A stretch of 64,000 nt of DNA from an uncultured Collinsella sp. (GCA_900541795.1 UQLC01000012.1:9067-73066), one strand, 5' to 3'; numbered from the stretch's first letter, positions 16,585 through 26,022 are shown. Notes: generated from the sequence alone by a model not told the origin. A program made the numbers and translations.

Positions 16585-18246
16585 CTACTCGATCGAGAAG
16601 ATCACGGGATAGAGCGGCTGCTCGCCACGATGGGCGTCGACCTCCAGATCGGGCTGAGCCTCCTCGATGGCGTCGACGATCTCCTGAAAGGCCTCATCGG
16701 ACAGCTCCTCGCCGGCCAGAATCGTCAGCGCGTCGCCCTCCTCTTCCTCCTGCATACGGTTGATGCAGTCGAGCGTGACCTGCTTCACATCGGAGCCGAC
16801 CACGTCGATGGAGCCGGCAATGATACCCATGACGTCACCGGAGTGAATCGGAGAGCCGTCAGAGGCGCTGGAATCGCGCACGGCACGGGTGACTTCGCCA
16901 TCGCGAACCTCGCTGATGGCGTCGACCATGGCGGCAACGGCGTCCTCGAGCTCGGAATCGGGCAGGACTGAGAACAGCGCGGAGAACGCCTGCGGGACGG
17001 TCTTGGTGGGAACGACGGCGACCTTCTTGTCGGTGCAGGCAGAAGCGGCAGCCTCGGCAGCCATACGGATGTTGCCGTTATTGGGCAGGATGATGACCGA
17101 GGTCGCGTTGACCTGGTCCACCGCGCCCAGCAGGTCGGCGGTCGAGGGGTTCATGGTCTGGCCACCCGAGACGATCACGTCAACGCCAAGGGACTTGAGG
17201 ATGTCGGCCTCGCCCGAACCGGCGGCAACGGCGACAAAGCCCAACGCCTTGGCGGGCTCGGCGGCCTTTTCCTGGTCCTCATGAATCTTGGCGGTACGGT
17301 CGTGGGCCTCCATCTCCATGTTGTGGATAAAGACCTCGTAAATCTGACCGAGCTGCAGCATGTGCTCGAGCACCAGGTTGGGGGTGTTGGAGTGCACGTG
17401 AATCTTGTAGTCGGGGTAGGCACCCACGAGCAGCTCGCAGTCGCCCATGGAGCCCAGGAACTTAAGGCACTCATCCTCGTCAAAGGGAGCGTCGGCCTTA
17501 AAGAGGAACTCGTTGCAGTAGCGGAACTCCGAGCCCTCCCAGTCATCGTTGGCCTCGATCTCAACGCGACCGAGGGCCGCATCGCGGGCAGAGCCGGCAG
17601 AATCAAACGTGGCGGAGAAATCCTCGACAACGGTGCTACGGCCGAGCGCAGCGGCAACAAAGTTCTCCAGGAAGATGGCAAAGCCGAAGGCGCCGGAGTC
17701 AACCACGCCATTCTCCTTCAGAACGGGCAGCAGGTCGGGCGTGCGAGCGACGGACTGATATGCCTCGACGACGATGGCGTCGAGCGCGTCCTCGGCCGAG
17801 AACTTCTTCTTCTCGCACTCGTCGGCCTTGGTCGAGACATCGCGCAGGACCGTAAGAATCGTGCCCTCGATGGGCTTGCGGACAGCTTGGAAGGCGACCT
17901 TGACGGCGCGACGGAAGGCGAAGGCGATGTTGGCGGACGTAATGGGCTCGTCGGCGGAGACAAGACCCTCAGCCACGCCGCGCAGAATCTGCGACGTGAT
18001 GACGCCGGAGTTACCGCGGGCGCCCATCAGGGAGCCGTGAGTGATGGCGCCGGCGATGGCCTCCATGTCAGCGTCGGCAGGAAGGGCGGAGAGCTCCTTG
18101 GTCACCGAGGCGAGCGTGAGCGACATGTTGGTACCAGTGTCGCCGTCGGGTACGGGGAAGACGTTGAGCTTGTTGATCTCCTCGGCCTTGTCGGAAACGG
18201 CAGCCGCAGCGATCGGAAAACAGGTGCGAATGGTCTTTGCAATCAT
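16585..18246 (-). CDS. DAK2-domain fatty acid kinase-like protein (FakA type)
   Basis: The 553-residue protein resembles FakA, the kinase subunit that phosphorylates fatty acids held by FakB proteins so they can enter phospholipid synthesis. The N-terminal DhaL/DAK2 domain (1-200) shows NVFPVPDGDTGTNMSLTLAS and SLMGARGNSGVITSQILRG, the nucleotide and metal contacts. The C-terminal half has VDVIVSGGQTMNPSTADLL and VIILPNNGNIRMAAEAAAS, as in the FakA C-terminal DegV-related region. No fakB is visible in the window. It follows the Asp23 gene by 27 bases after GGAGATT, the standard pairing. Family members before this assignment were annotated simply as DAK2 proteins. Confidence 0.85.
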   Translation of the reverse strand: MIAKTIRTCFPIAAAAVSDKAEEINKLNVFPVPDGDTGTNMSLTLASVTKELSALPADADMEAIAGAITHGSLMGARGNSGVITSQILRGVAEGLVSADEPITSANIAFAFRRAVKVAFQAVRKPIEGTILTVLRDVSTKADECEKKKFSAEDALDAIVVEAYQSVARTPDLLPVLKENGVVDSGAFGFAIFLENFVAAALGRSTVVEDFSATFDSAGSARDAALGRVEIEANDDWEGSEFRYCNEFLFKADAPFDEDECLKFLGSMGDCELLVGAYPDYKIHVHSNTPNLVLEHMLQLGQIYEVFIHNMEMEAHDRTAKIHEDQEKAAEPAKALGFVAVAAGSGEADILKSLGVDVIVSGGQTMNPSTADLLGAVDQVNATSVIILPNNGNIRMAAEAAASACTDKKVAVVPTKTVPQAFSALFSVLPDSELEDAVAAMVDAISEVRDGEVTRAVRDSSASDGSPIHSGDVMGIIAGSIDVVGSDVKQVTLDCINRMQEEEEGDALTILAGEELSDEAFQEIVDAIEEAQPDLEVDAHRGEQPLYPVIFSIE

Positions 18247-18273
18247 GGGTATTTGAATCTCCGTTTTCGGATG

Positions 18274-18630
18274 CTAGTTCAGACGGCTCTTGAGCGCGTC
18301 GATATGGATGCCGATCTTAAGGCTGGCGGGATCGATCTGGGCGATCTCCTGCAGGGTGAAGGCAACGGAGCTCGAAAGATTGTGGCAGACGGACTTCATG
18401 TTGACGCCGTTCTCGAGCACGACGTGAAGATCGACCGTAAGGCCGTTCTCGTCGGCGGAGACAAGCACGCCCTTGCGGAGGCGCTGACCGGCAAGCAGGC
18501 GCACGCTCTCGGCGCCCTGGAGCTGCTCAGCCATACCGACAACGCCATAGCACGTCATCGCGGCATAACCGGCAATATCGGCAATAACGTCGTTCGAGAC
18601 GCTCAGGCTGCCGTTAATGGTCTCAGACAC
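18274..18630 (-). CDS. Asp23/Gls24 family envelope stress protein
   Basis: A 118-residue Asp23-family protein (ETINGSLSVSNDVIADIAGYAAMTCYGVVGMA, then VDLHVVLENGVNMKSVCHNLSSSVAFTLQE). Family members are cytosolic or membrane-tethered and abundant, and are linked to cell-envelope stress. The small partner before FakA in this conserved gene pair is usually of this kind. The open frame extends to 18681, but the start is the GTG at 18630, which has AAGGAG at ideal spacing and gives the usual family beginning. A promoter probably lies in 18640-18790; a TAGAAT at 18688-18693 is the best -10 match, with no convincing -35. Confidence 0.88.
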   Translation of the reverse strand: MSETINGSLSVSNDVIADIAGYAAMTCYGVVGMAEQLQGAESVRLLAGQRLRKGVLVSADENGLTVDLHVVLENGVNMKSVCHNLSSSVAFTLQEIAQIDPASLKIGIHIDALKSRLN

Positions 18631-18791
18631 AAGAATCTCCTTTTCTTGGTGCTCGCGGCACCATGTCGTGGGAGCAATCATTGCATTATTCTACAACGAC
18701 CGCGCCATGTTGAGGTGGCGGGCCTCGGGATTACATCCTCGACACGAAATGTTGATACGGTAACGTTCGAGTCAAGTGGTCGCGGCATGAA

Positions 18792-18819
18792 AAAACCCGC
18801 CGCATAAGCGACGGGTTTT
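18792..18819 (-). terminator. Intrinsic terminator of tRNA-Asn
   Basis: AAAACCCG with an inner CGC stem pairs with CGGGTTTT across a four-base loop, directly 3' of the tRNA on the minus strand. The flanking T-run fits Rho-independent termination. Confidence 0.8.
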
Positions 18820-18825
18820 ACAACC

Positions 18826-18900
18826 TGGCTCCCCGGGTAGGACTCGAACCTACAACAGCGCGGTTAACAGCCGCGTGCTCTACCATTGAGCTACCGAGGA
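18826..18900 (-). tRNA. tRNA-Asn (anticodon GTT)
   Basis: The minus strand folds into a complete 75-nt cloverleaf including an encoded CCA. The acceptor stem is TCCTCGG with CCGGGGA (one G-U pair), the D arm GCTC/GAGC, the anticodon stem CGCGG/CCGCG with loop CTGTTAA (anticodon GTT, asparagine), and the T arm GTAGG/CCTAC with TTCGAGT. It stands alone, with its own promoter and terminator. Confidence 0.97.
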
Positions 18901-18930
18901 ATAGGTGCGTGCTCTCAAGCAACGAAGTTT

Positions 18931-18958
18931 ATTATACGGACGAATCAGCTTAGGGCAA
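18931..18958 (-). promoter_or_regulatory. Promoter of tRNA-Asn
   Basis: A near-consensus sigma-70 type promoter on the minus strand: TTGCCC at 18958-18953 and TATAAT at 18936-18931, 16 bp apart. It would start transcription about 25 bases before the mature tRNA 5' end. Confidence 0.85.
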
Positions 18959-18986
18959 GAACTTTTTTGAGATTTTTTCCGACCTA

Positions 18987-19010
18987 GTCATTGGGGACGT
19001 CCCCAATGAC
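18987..19010. repeat. Perfect 24-bp intergenic palindrome
   Basis: The stretch 18987-19010 is fully self-complementary, with core TTGGGGACGTCCCCAA. It lies between the rpoD terminator and the tRNA-Asn promoter. It has no loop and no T-run, so a simple terminator is unlikely. A dispersed palindromic repeat or a binding site for a dimeric protein are the alternatives. Confidence 0.75.
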
Positions 19011-19017
19011 CACATGA

Positions 19018-19052
19018 AAGCGCCCCCAAGCGGATGTGCTTGAGGGCGCTTC
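19018..19052 (-). terminator. Intrinsic terminator of the sigma factor gene
   Basis: On the minus strand AAGCGCCCTCAAGC pairs with GCTTGGGGGCGCTT (one mismatch), ten bases after the rpoD stop codon. The T-run is short (TTC), so confidence is moderate. Confidence 0.65.
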
Positions 19053-19060
19053 TTGCTTGA

Positions 19061-20410
19061 CTAGCTTTCGATATAGTCTTTGAGCTTGCTGCTGCGGCTC
19101 GGGTGGCGGAGCTTGGCCAAGGTCTTGGACTCGATCTGGCGGATACGCTCGCGCGTGACGCCAAACTCGCGGCCGACTTCCTCGAGCGTACGGGGATGTC
19201 CGTCGACAAGGCCAAAGCGCAGCTCGATAACCTTGCGCTCACGATCGGCAAGCGAGTCGAGCACCTGGGTGAGCTGCTCCTGCAGCATGGAGAAGCTGGC
19301 CGCATCGGGCGGAACGATGGCCTGGGAGTCCTCGATGAAGTCGCCCAGCTGGGAATCCTCTTCCTCGCCGATGGGGGTCTCGAGCGACACGGGCTCCTGC
19401 GAGATCTTCTGGATCTCGCGGACGCGGTCGGCGCTCATGTCCATTTCGGCACCGATCTCCTCGGGGGTCGGGTCGCGACCAAGGTCCTGAAGAAGCTGGC
19501 GCTGCACGCGGACGAGTTTGTTGATGGTCTCGACCATGTGCACGGGAATACGGATGGTACGGGCCTGGTCGGCGATAGCGCGCGTGATGGCCTGACGGAT
19601 CCACCACGTGGCGTACGTGGAGAACTTAAAGCCCTTCTGGTAGTCGAACTTCTCGACGGCGCGGATCAGACCGAGGTTGCCCTCCTGGATCAAGTCCAGG
19701 AACAGCATGCCGCGTCCGACATAGCGCTTAGCGATGGAGACGACCAGACGCAGGTTTGCGCTGATGAGCGCCTGCTTGGCTTCGAGGCCCACGTTCTCAA
19801 TGCGCGTAAGACGACGCATCTCGGCACGCGTGAGTTCGAGCTCACCAGCATCGGCAGCCTCGAGCTTCTCGGTGGCCTCAAGACCGGCCTCGATCTTCAT
19901 AGCTAGATCGACCTCTTCGGAGGCGGTCAACAGGTCGACCTTGCCGATCTCCTTGAGGTACATACGGACCGGATCGCCGGTCAGCATCACCGTGGAGGCA
20001 TCGATGCCACGCACGCGGGAGCGTGAACGGGACGTGCGCACGGTGCGCTTCTTCTTGCTCTTGGAAGAACCCATCTCGGCATCGGCCTGACGGGCCATCT
20101 TGAGCTCATGATCGTCAAGCGAGCCGGAATCGTGCTCGTCGTCGTCATCGAAATCGTCGGTATCGGTATCGTTATCGTCATCGTCGACGTCCATGGGGGC
20201 GTCGTCGTTACCGCTCGCGGAGATAATCTGGATGCCGCTGTTGCGCAGCGCGGAATACACCGCGGTGAGCTGCTCGTCAGAAACATCGATATCCTTCAGG
20301 GCGACCTGAATCTCGTCCTCGGTTACCGAAGTCCTGTTTGAGCCGTTGCCCATGAGCTTTGCAACGTAGGATTCCAGCCCAGTACCCGTGCTCTCAGTCT
20401 TTTTTGGCAC
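19061..20410 (-). CDS. rpoD: Primary RNA polymerase sigma factor RpoD/SigA
   Basis: The vegetative sigma factor that directs RNA polymerase to housekeeping promoters. The 449-residue protein has a short region 1.1. A very acidic linker at about 75-110 (runs of Asp) is followed by a Lys/Arg-rich patch. Region 1.2 is GDPVRMYLKEIG. Regions 2.1-2.4 include GNLGLIRAVEKFDYQKGFKFSTYATWWIRQAI, and region 4.2 has TRERIRQIESKTLAKLRHPSR. I chose the GTG at 20410 because AAGGGAGA precedes it; the ATG at 20425 has no Shine-Dalgarno and its own codons form that signal. The acidic block followed by a basic block resembles actinobacterial primary sigma factors. dnaG precedes it, as in the ancient macromolecular synthesis arrangement. 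Confidence 0.96.
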   Translation of the reverse strand: MPKKTESTGTGLESYVAKLMGNGSNRTSVTEDEIQVALKDIDVSDEQLTAVYSALRNSGIQIISASGNDDAPMDVDDDDNDTDTDDFDDDDEHDSGSLDDHELKMARQADAEMGSSKSKKKRTVRTSRSRSRVRGIDASTVMLTGDPVRMYLKEIGKVDLLTASEEVDLAMKIEAGLEATEKLEAADAGELELTRAEMRRLTRIENVGLEAKQALISANLRLVVSIAKRYVGRGMLFLDLIQEGNLGLIRAVEKFDYQKGFKFSTYATWWIRQAITRAIADQARTIRIPVHMVETINKLVRVQRQLLQDLGRDPTPEEIGAEMDMSADRVREIQKISQEPVSLETPIGEEEDSQLGDFIEDSQAIVPPDAASFSMLQEQLTQVLDSLADRERKVIELRFGLVDGHPRTLEEVGREFGVTRERIRQIESKTLAKLRHPSRSSKLKDYIES

Positions 20411-20520
20411 AGATTCTCCCTTCATAGTCCACAGGACTCAATACTTTAGCACACACATTGACGTCTATACCCAAAAAGAGGGCTGGATATAGGCGAGAAT
20501 ACGCTGGTTGACCACAACAT

Positions 20521-22620
20521 CTAGGCTTGTTCGGTGCCTGCGGCCTCCAGGCCGATCAAACGAAACGGGTCCGCCACGCCGCCGATCGACTTTTGCAGTT
20601 CGCGCTGACGCTGCGAGTCCTGTGCGGCCTGCACGGTCAGCGCACGACGGGCCTCATCGTCGAGCGACCGGTCCTGGCGAAGCTTGGCCTGTGCGGCGCG
20701 CATGCGGCGCTTGATGGTGTAGAGCTCAAGGGTATCAAGCATAAACACGATGTTCGTCTCGGTGGGGTGCTTGCTCGTCGACGAAATGCGCCCGGCGCTG
20801 ACAAGCGACGCTGCCTCGGGACACACCGCGCGCGCCGCATCCATGCACGCCGTGGGGTCGGTGCCCGGCGGCGTCGCGAGCACGGCCCACGCGATGGACT
20901 CGTGGCGCGGATCCACCCACTCGATCGAGCAGATGCGGTCGGCATACGTGCGGAACAGGTCGGGGTAGCTCGTGAGCATCGTCAGCAGCTCGCGCTCCCC
21001 TGCCAAGGACTTGCGCTCTAGATCGGTAAGAACCATAGGGGCCGAGGCGTCTGTCGGGGCACCGGCGGGCGCAGCGCCCATACCATCAGGCACATCGATC
21101 GGCGGAAGATCGTCGACGACCTCCACGGGCGCGGCCCCATAGGCATCAAGCGGAACGTAGTCGTACGGGTCCTCCTCGACCGGTGCGGACACCGGCGGCG
21201 TCGCATCCGCGGCCCAGGCACCGCGAGACGTCCCCTGCGAACCAGACGTCCGACCGCCCGCGATGCCCGCGCGCTCAGCTTGCGCGCGTTGACGCTCGTA
21301 GCTCTGCTCACGACGTCGCTCCGCATCCTCACGCTTGGCGACATCGCGAAACACACGGCCCGAACTCGCGCGCACGGTCTCCAGGTCCAAACCCAGCAGA
21401 TCGGCAATCTGGATAAAGTACGTGTCGATCATATAGCTGTTGCGCAGCGGATAGATGAGCGTCAGCGCATCCTCGAGCGCTTTAGCGCGACCGCCCGGTG
21501 TGGTAATGTCGCTCGACTCCTGCAGCGAACGGTACACAAAGTCCATGAGGGGCTCGGCGGCATCGATGCGCGCCTGAAGTGCCTCGCCGCCATGTGCTGT
21601 GATGAACTCCATGGGGTCGTTGCCGTCGGGCAGCACCACGCAGCGCAGGTCCATCGAATCCTGTTCAATAAACTGAATCGCGCGGCGAGCGGCCTTTTGA
21701 CCGGCGGCGTCGCCATCGAACATATACACAATGCGCTTGGCAAAGCGGGTTAGCGTCTTGACGTGATGCTCCGTGAGCGCCGTGCCCAGCGTGGCGACGA
21801 CGTTTTTGATCCCCGCCTCCCAGCAGGCGATGCAGTCGGTATAGCCCTCCACCACGATGGCGGTATCCTGCGCGACGATAAACTCCTTGGCCCAGTTAAA
21901 GCCGTAGAGGTTTCGCTTTTTATGAAACACGCTCGTCTCGGCGGTGTTGAGGTACTTAGGCTGACCATCGCCCATGATGCGCCCGCCAAAAGCGATGTTA
22001 TGACCCTGCTCGTCAAAAATGGGAAACATCACACGGTCGTAAAAACGGTCGGCGAGCTGTCCGTGCCCACGGCTCACGGCCACGTTGGCGTCAATCATCT
22101 CCTGCGGGGTAAAACCCGCCTGGGACAGGTGCGACACCAGCGCGTTACGGCCCGGTGCAAAGCCCAGGCAGTAGCGGCGGCAGACGTCGCCACCCATGCC
22201 GCGGCTGGCAAAGTACTCGCGCGGACGGCTGTCCTTACCGCGCATAAGCATGGTGTGGTAGAACTGGGCCGTCTCGGCGCACAGGTCATAGATGCGGGCA
22301 CGCTTGGTGCCGCGATCGCGCTGCGCACCGGTATCGTGCAGTTCAATGCCCGCACGATCAGCCAAATAGCGGATCGACTCGGGAAAACTCAGGTTCTCGC
22401 GCTTCATGATATAGGTGAAGACGTCGCCGCCCTCGCCGCAGCCAAAGCAGTGCCACACCTGCGTAGCAGGGATAATGTGAAACGATGGGGTCTTTTCGCC
22501 ATGAAACGGACAGCAGCCCCAAAACTCATGGCCGCGGGGCTTGAGCTCAACCGTTTCCTGCACGATGGCAACCAAGTCTGACGCCGCGCGTACCTGATCT
22601 TTTTCCTCATCGCTAATCAC
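20521..22620 (-). CDS. dnaG: DNA primase
   Basis: DnaG lays RNA primers for replication. The 699-residue protein has the N-terminal zinc finger (CCPFHGEKTPSFHI then WHCFGCGEGGDVFTYI). The TOPRIM core contains IVVEGYTDCIACWEAG and YMFDGDAAGQKAARRAIQF. A long Arg/Ala/Pro-rich linker at about 435-545 leads to a C-terminal helicase-binding domain. The start is GTG at 22620 after GGGGGTGAG. It overlaps ribF by eight bases. The linker is longer and lower in complexity than in most primases. Confidence 0.96.
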   Translation of the reverse strand: MISDEEKDQVRAASDLVAIVQETVELKPRGHEFWGCCPFHGEKTPSFHIIPATQVWHCFGCGEGGDVFTYIMKRENLSFPESIRYLADRAGIELHDTGAQRDRGTKRARIYDLCAETAQFYHTMLMRGKDSRPREYFASRGMGGDVCRRYCLGFAPGRNALVSHLSQAGFTPQEMIDANVAVSRGHGQLADRFYDRVMFPIFDEQGHNIAFGGRIMGDGQPKYLNTAETSVFHKKRNLYGFNWAKEFIVAQDTAIVVEGYTDCIACWEAGIKNVVATLGTALTEHHVKTLTRFAKRIVYMFDGDAAGQKAARRAIQFIEQDSMDLRCVVLPDGNDPMEFITAHGGEALQARIDAAEPLMDFVYRSLQESSDITTPGGRAKALEDALTLIYPLRNSYMIDTYFIQIADLLGLDLETVRASSGRVFRDVAKREDAERRREQSYERQRAQAERAGIAGGRTSGSQGTSRGAWAADATPPVSAPVEEDPYDYVPLDAYGAAPVEVVDDLPPIDVPDGMGAAPAGAPTDASAPMVLTDLERKSLAGERELLTMLTSYPDLFRTYADRICSIEWVDPRHESIAWAVLATPPGTDPTACMDAARAVCPEAASLVSAGRISSTSKHPTETNIVFMLDTLELYTIKRRMRAAQAKLRQDRSLDDEARRALTVQAAQDSQRQRELQKSIGGVADPFRLIGLEAAGTEQA

Positions 22621-23620
22621 GGATACTCACCCCCTGCTCACCCAAGTTATGACGGATATCGTCGATATTACCCTCGACGGTCGCGATCAACTCGTCCAGG
22701 GAATCGAACACGCGAGACGGACGCAGCCAGCGCGTAAACGCCAGCGACACCGAGGCGCCATACAGGTCGCCCGCATAGCCGATCAAGTTGGCCTCGAGAT
22801 GCGCCGAGGCGGCATCATCGGCATAGGTCGGCGGCAGGCCGACGTTAACGGCAGCAGGCCATACGGTATCGTCGACCAGCACCAGACCCTCATAGACGCC
22901 ATCGGCAGGCACTTGGATGCCGTCGGGCACCTGGATGTTTGCCGTGGGAAAGCCCATGTCGGAGCCCTCATGACGGCCAGCCGCCACAACGCCGCGCAGC
23001 ATATAGGGACGGCCGAGAAGCTCTGCGGCCAGCTCCACATGACCCTGACCCAGCTCATGGCGGATACGCGTGGCGCAGATGGTCTGCCCGTTAACGCAGA
23101 GCAGGTCGTGACCGTAAACGTCAACCCCACGCTCAGTGCCCCAGGCGCGCATCTCGGCAACGCCCGAAGCGCCGCCGCGGCCGAGCCTAAAGTCGCTGCC
23201 TACACGAATGGAGCGAATGTCGACAACGCGCGACAACAACGCCAGAAACCCGACATGGTCGAGTGCCGCCACGGCAGGCGTAAAGGGAACGGCCACCACC
23301 GCATCGACCCTGGTTTGAGCCAGAGCGTGCAGGCGGTCGGCCGTCGTCATCAATTTTTGGGCGGGCAACGGACTCACCACGACGTCCGGATCAGGATCGA
23401 AGGTGACCACGACCGCTTTGCTGCCGTGATCATGTGCATCGCGAATAACCGCTTCGATCAGCTCTTGGTGCCCACGATGCACGCCATCAAACACGCCAAT
23501 AGCGATCGACGCGGAACCCAAGAACTCGCACCCATCAAAAGCATCGGCAGAAACGATACGGGCCTCATCCAACTCACCCGCGAAAAAGATACGCGCGAGC
23601 TCGTGGGGCGCCAGCATCAT
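22613..23620 (-). CDS. ribF: Bifunctional riboflavin kinase/FAD synthetase
   Basis: RibF phosphorylates riboflavin to FMN and adenylates FMN to FAD. The 335-residue protein has an N-terminal adenylyltransferase domain (SIAIGVFDGVHRGHQELIEAV, the HxGH motif; VVTFDPDPDVVV). The C-terminal kinase domain carries GFPTANIQVPDGIQVPADGVYEG, with the PTAN motif. The ATG at 23620 overlaps the truB stop as ATGA, so translation is coupled. The truB-ribF pairing is widely conserved. Confidence 0.94.
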   Translation of the reverse strand: MMLAPHELARIFFAGELDEARIVSADAFDGCEFLGSASIAIGVFDGVHRGHQELIEAVIRDAHDHGSKAVVVTFDPDPDVVVSPLPAQKLMTTADRLHALAQTRVDAVVAVPFTPAVAALDHVGFLALLSRVVDIRSIRVGSDFRLGRGGASGVAEMRAWGTERGVDVYGHDLLCVNGQTICATRIRHELGQGHVELAAELLGRPYMLRGVVAAGRHEGSDMGFPTANIQVPDGIQVPADGVYEGLVLVDDTVWPAAVNVGLPPTYADDAASAHLEANLIGYAGDLYGASVSLAFTRWLRPSRVFDSLDELIATVEGNIDDIRHNLGEQGVSIRD

Positions 23621-24549
23621 CGAACACCGCCGATCGCCTGCGGAAAGACGTGCTCCATCACAAAGCGGCCGCCCTCGATACGAGCAAGCGCCTTCAATCC
23701 CCCATCGAGCACGAGCGCGAACGGCGCCTTCGCCGTATCGAAGTCCGCAAGCGCGCGTTCAACGGGAATGCGGCGGCCACAAAGCAGGTCGTCTGCAAGA
23801 TTACCCGGCAAATCGACACGCGTGGCACCTAGGGCGGCGATGGGATCCAGAGCGAAACCGGCAGCGGTCTCGGCAGAGAGCTCCTCTACCGCATGACAGG
23901 CGCCAATGGAAACCACGCCGGAGGCCGTACGGCGCAGCGCGGAAATATGCGCAGCGCTATCGCAGGCACGACCCAGATCGCGAGCGAGCGCGCGAATGTA
24001 GGTGCCTTTGCTTACCGAAAACGCCACGGTCCAGACGCACGTATCGCCCTCGCCGCCCACGGCGATCAGGTCGGCGGCATAGACCTCGACGGGGCGCGGG
24101 GGCAACTCAACCGCATTGCCCTCGCGAGCACTCTTATAGGCGCGAACGCCATTAACCGAGATGGCCGAAAACGCTGGCGGCACCTGCATCTGCGGGCCAA
24201 GCATAGCGGCCAGCTGCTCACGGGCGTAAGCGAGATCGCGCAGCTCGGGGGCAACGGGCACCGTGCGGACGGCCTCGCCCTCCGCGTCATCGGTATTGGT
24301 CTCGACACCAAACGAAATGTCGGCAACATAACTTTTGGTATCGAGGGTTAGCATGCCCAGCAGACGGGTCGCCTGGCCCACGCCCACCACCATGACACCC
24401 GAGGCCATGGGGTCGAGCGTACCGGCATGGCCGACGCGTCGCTCATGGAGGGCGCGCCGGCACTGCGATACCACGTCGTGGGACGTGCAGCCCACCGGCT
24501 TATCGACGGCGAGCAGCATATTCAATTGAGAAGGCGTACGACGAGCCAT
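23617..24549 (-). CDS. truB: tRNA pseudouridine-55 synthase
   Basis: TruB makes pseudouridine 55 in the T loop of tRNAs. The 310-residue protein starts LLAVDKPVGCTSHDVVSQCR and contains VGHAGTLDPMASGVMVVGVGQATRL, with the catalytic Asp in GTLDP. SKGTYIRALARDLG is the second family motif. It lies between nrnA and ribF in the infB-rbfA-nrnA-truB-ribF run and overlaps ribF by four bases. The length is normal. Confidence 0.96.
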   Translation of the reverse strand: MARRTPSQLNMLLAVDKPVGCTSHDVVSQCRRALHERRVGHAGTLDPMASGVMVVGVGQATRLLGMLTLDTKSYVADISFGVETNTDDAEGEAVRTVPVAPELRDLAYAREQLAAMLGPQMQVPPAFSAISVNGVRAYKSAREGNAVELPPRPVEVYAADLIAVGGEGDTCVWTVAFSVSKGTYIRALARDLGRACDSAAHISALRRTASGVVSIGACHAVEELSAETAAGFALDPIAALGATRVDLPGNLADDLLCGRRIPVERALADFDTAKAPFALVLDGGLKALARIEGGRFVMEHVFPQAIGGVR

Positions 24550-24564
24550 GTACCATCCAAAAAG

Positions 24565-25608
24565 TTAGAGCTCGACGGTCACCGAAGCGGGATCCTCCCC
24601 CACCAGCTCGGCCAGCATGGGAAGTGCCACGGCGAGCGTCTCGCGAATCGTTCCGTTGTTGGAAAAGCCGGCGGCGGCATGATGCCCGCCACCGCCAAAG
24701 TTGGCAGCAATCTCGGACACATCGAGGTCACCCTTGGAGCGCAGGTTGCCGCGCACCTTGGTATCGCCCTCGATGCCCTTTAGGAACAGGCAGACCTCAA
24801 CGCCCATCACCGAACGCACCACATCGACCAGACCGTCGCACTCATCCGAAGTGACGCCGCAGGCCTCGAGGTCGCTCTGGTACGCATAACTATATGCCAC
24901 GCGACCGTGCGCCACGGTCTTGATACGACCCATAACGATGGACTTGAGATGCAAGAACTCTACGCGCATGCTCTGGTAGACCTCGAGCGCGACGCGCGCC
25001 GGATCGGCACCGTGCGCGACCAGGCGCGAGGCGGCATGGAACGCAGCAGCATCGGCGTTTTGGTACTGAAAACGACCGGTATCGGTCACCAGGCCGCACA
25101 GCAGGCAGGTCGCGACACCGTTGCGAGCCACAATGCCGCAATTGTCCAAAAAGCGGTCGATGATCATGGCGCAGGCCGCGGCGCCGACGCACCTCAGGCT
25201 CAGCTCGGCAAATTCCTCGCGCGCCGGATGGTGATCGAAGCACACCACATGCGCCGATCGACGCAGCACCTCGGCGGAGTTGTTCAGGCGCTCGACGACC
25301 GGCACGTCCACCGAGATGAACAGGTCAGGATTGCCGGCGTACGCAGATGCCGGCACCAGACGGTCGGAGCCTTCCATAAAGCGGTAAATGCGCGGAACCG
25401 GGTCATCGTCTGCCAGCAGAAGCGCAATGTCCTTGTTGGGGAAAAACTTCATGAGCGAAAGGCCCAGACCCAATACGGAGCCCAAGGCATCGCCATCGGG
25501 AGAAGTATGTCCCGAAATCGCAATGGAGGACGCACCCTCGATGAGCTCGAGGATGCGTCGCTGAATATCTGCAGACTCGCACGAGGCGAGGTCGGCGGAA
25601 TTAGTCAT
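24565..25608 (-). CDS. nrnA: DHH-family bifunctional nanoRNase/pAp phosphatase
   Basis: NrnA degrades short oligoribonucleotides and dephosphorylates pAp. The 347-residue protein has IAISGHTSPDGDALGSVLGLGLSL (motif I; HTSPDGDA binds Mn), VCFDHHPAREEFA (the DHH motif), LVTDTGRFQYQN and the C-terminal DHHA1 signature FGGGGHHAAAGF. It overlaps rbfA by eight bases and has GGAGG at its start. The position between rbfA and truB is the conserved one in actinobacteria and Firmicutes. Confidence 0.93.
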   Translation of the reverse strand: MTNSADLASCESADIQRRILELIEGASSIAISGHTSPDGDALGSVLGLGLSLMKFFPNKDIALLLADDDPVPRIYRFMEGSDRLVPASAYAGNPDLFISVDVPVVERLNNSAEVLRRSAHVVCFDHHPAREEFAELSLRCVGAAACAMIIDRFLDNCGIVARNGVATCLLCGLVTDTGRFQYQNADAAAFHAASRLVAHGADPARVALEVYQSMRVEFLHLKSIVMGRIKTVAHGRVAYSYAYQSDLEACGVTSDECDGLVDVVRSVMGVEVCLFLKGIEGDTKVRGNLRSKGDLDVSEIAANFGGGGHHAAAGFSNNGTIRETLAVALPMLAELVGEDPASVTVEL

Positions 25609-26011
25609 CTAAAGCTGCCTCCTGGGCGGCATCCGCTATCGGATAGCCGTCCTCGTCCTTTTCGATCGCAAGCGTGGCGGGAACGTTTTCCAGCGCACGC
25701 GTGATGCGCTCGGCCTCATCGGTCGAGCGATCGATGCGAAAATCGAGCTCGGGCGTGACGCGCCAATCGAGCGAGCGGGCCAACAGGCTACGGATGCGGC
25801 CCTTGGCGCTGGCGAGCGCCTCCATGACCTCGTCGTAGCGGCTCGCGTCGCACGACACGTACACGCGCGCGAACGAACGGTCCACCGCAACCTCGACCGC
25901 GGTCAAGGTGACCAGGTCGAGACGCGGATCGGAAACCTCAAAGAGCAGGATATAACCGAGCTTCTCGCGAAGCTGCTCGCCCAGACGGCGGGTTGCCTGC
26001 GTTTGCTTCAT
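25601..26011 (-). CDS. rbfA: Ribosome-binding factor A
   Basis: RbfA binds the 30S subunit during maturation of 16S rRNA helix 1. The 136-residue protein has QTRRLGEQLREKLGYILLFEVSDPRLDLVTLTAVEVAVDRSFARVYVS, the KH-like core of the family, and an acidic C-terminus. The ATG at 26011 follows GGGGG. It is 11 bases after infB and overlaps nrnA. Confidence 0.93.
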   Translation of the reverse strand: MKQTQATRRLGEQLREKLGYILLFEVSDPRLDLVTLTAVEVAVDRSFARVYVSCDASRYDEVMEALASAKGRIRSLLARSLDWRVTPELDFRIDRSTDEAERITRALENVPATLAIEKDEDGYPIADAAQEAALDD

Positions 26012-26022
26012 AGCGCTACCCC

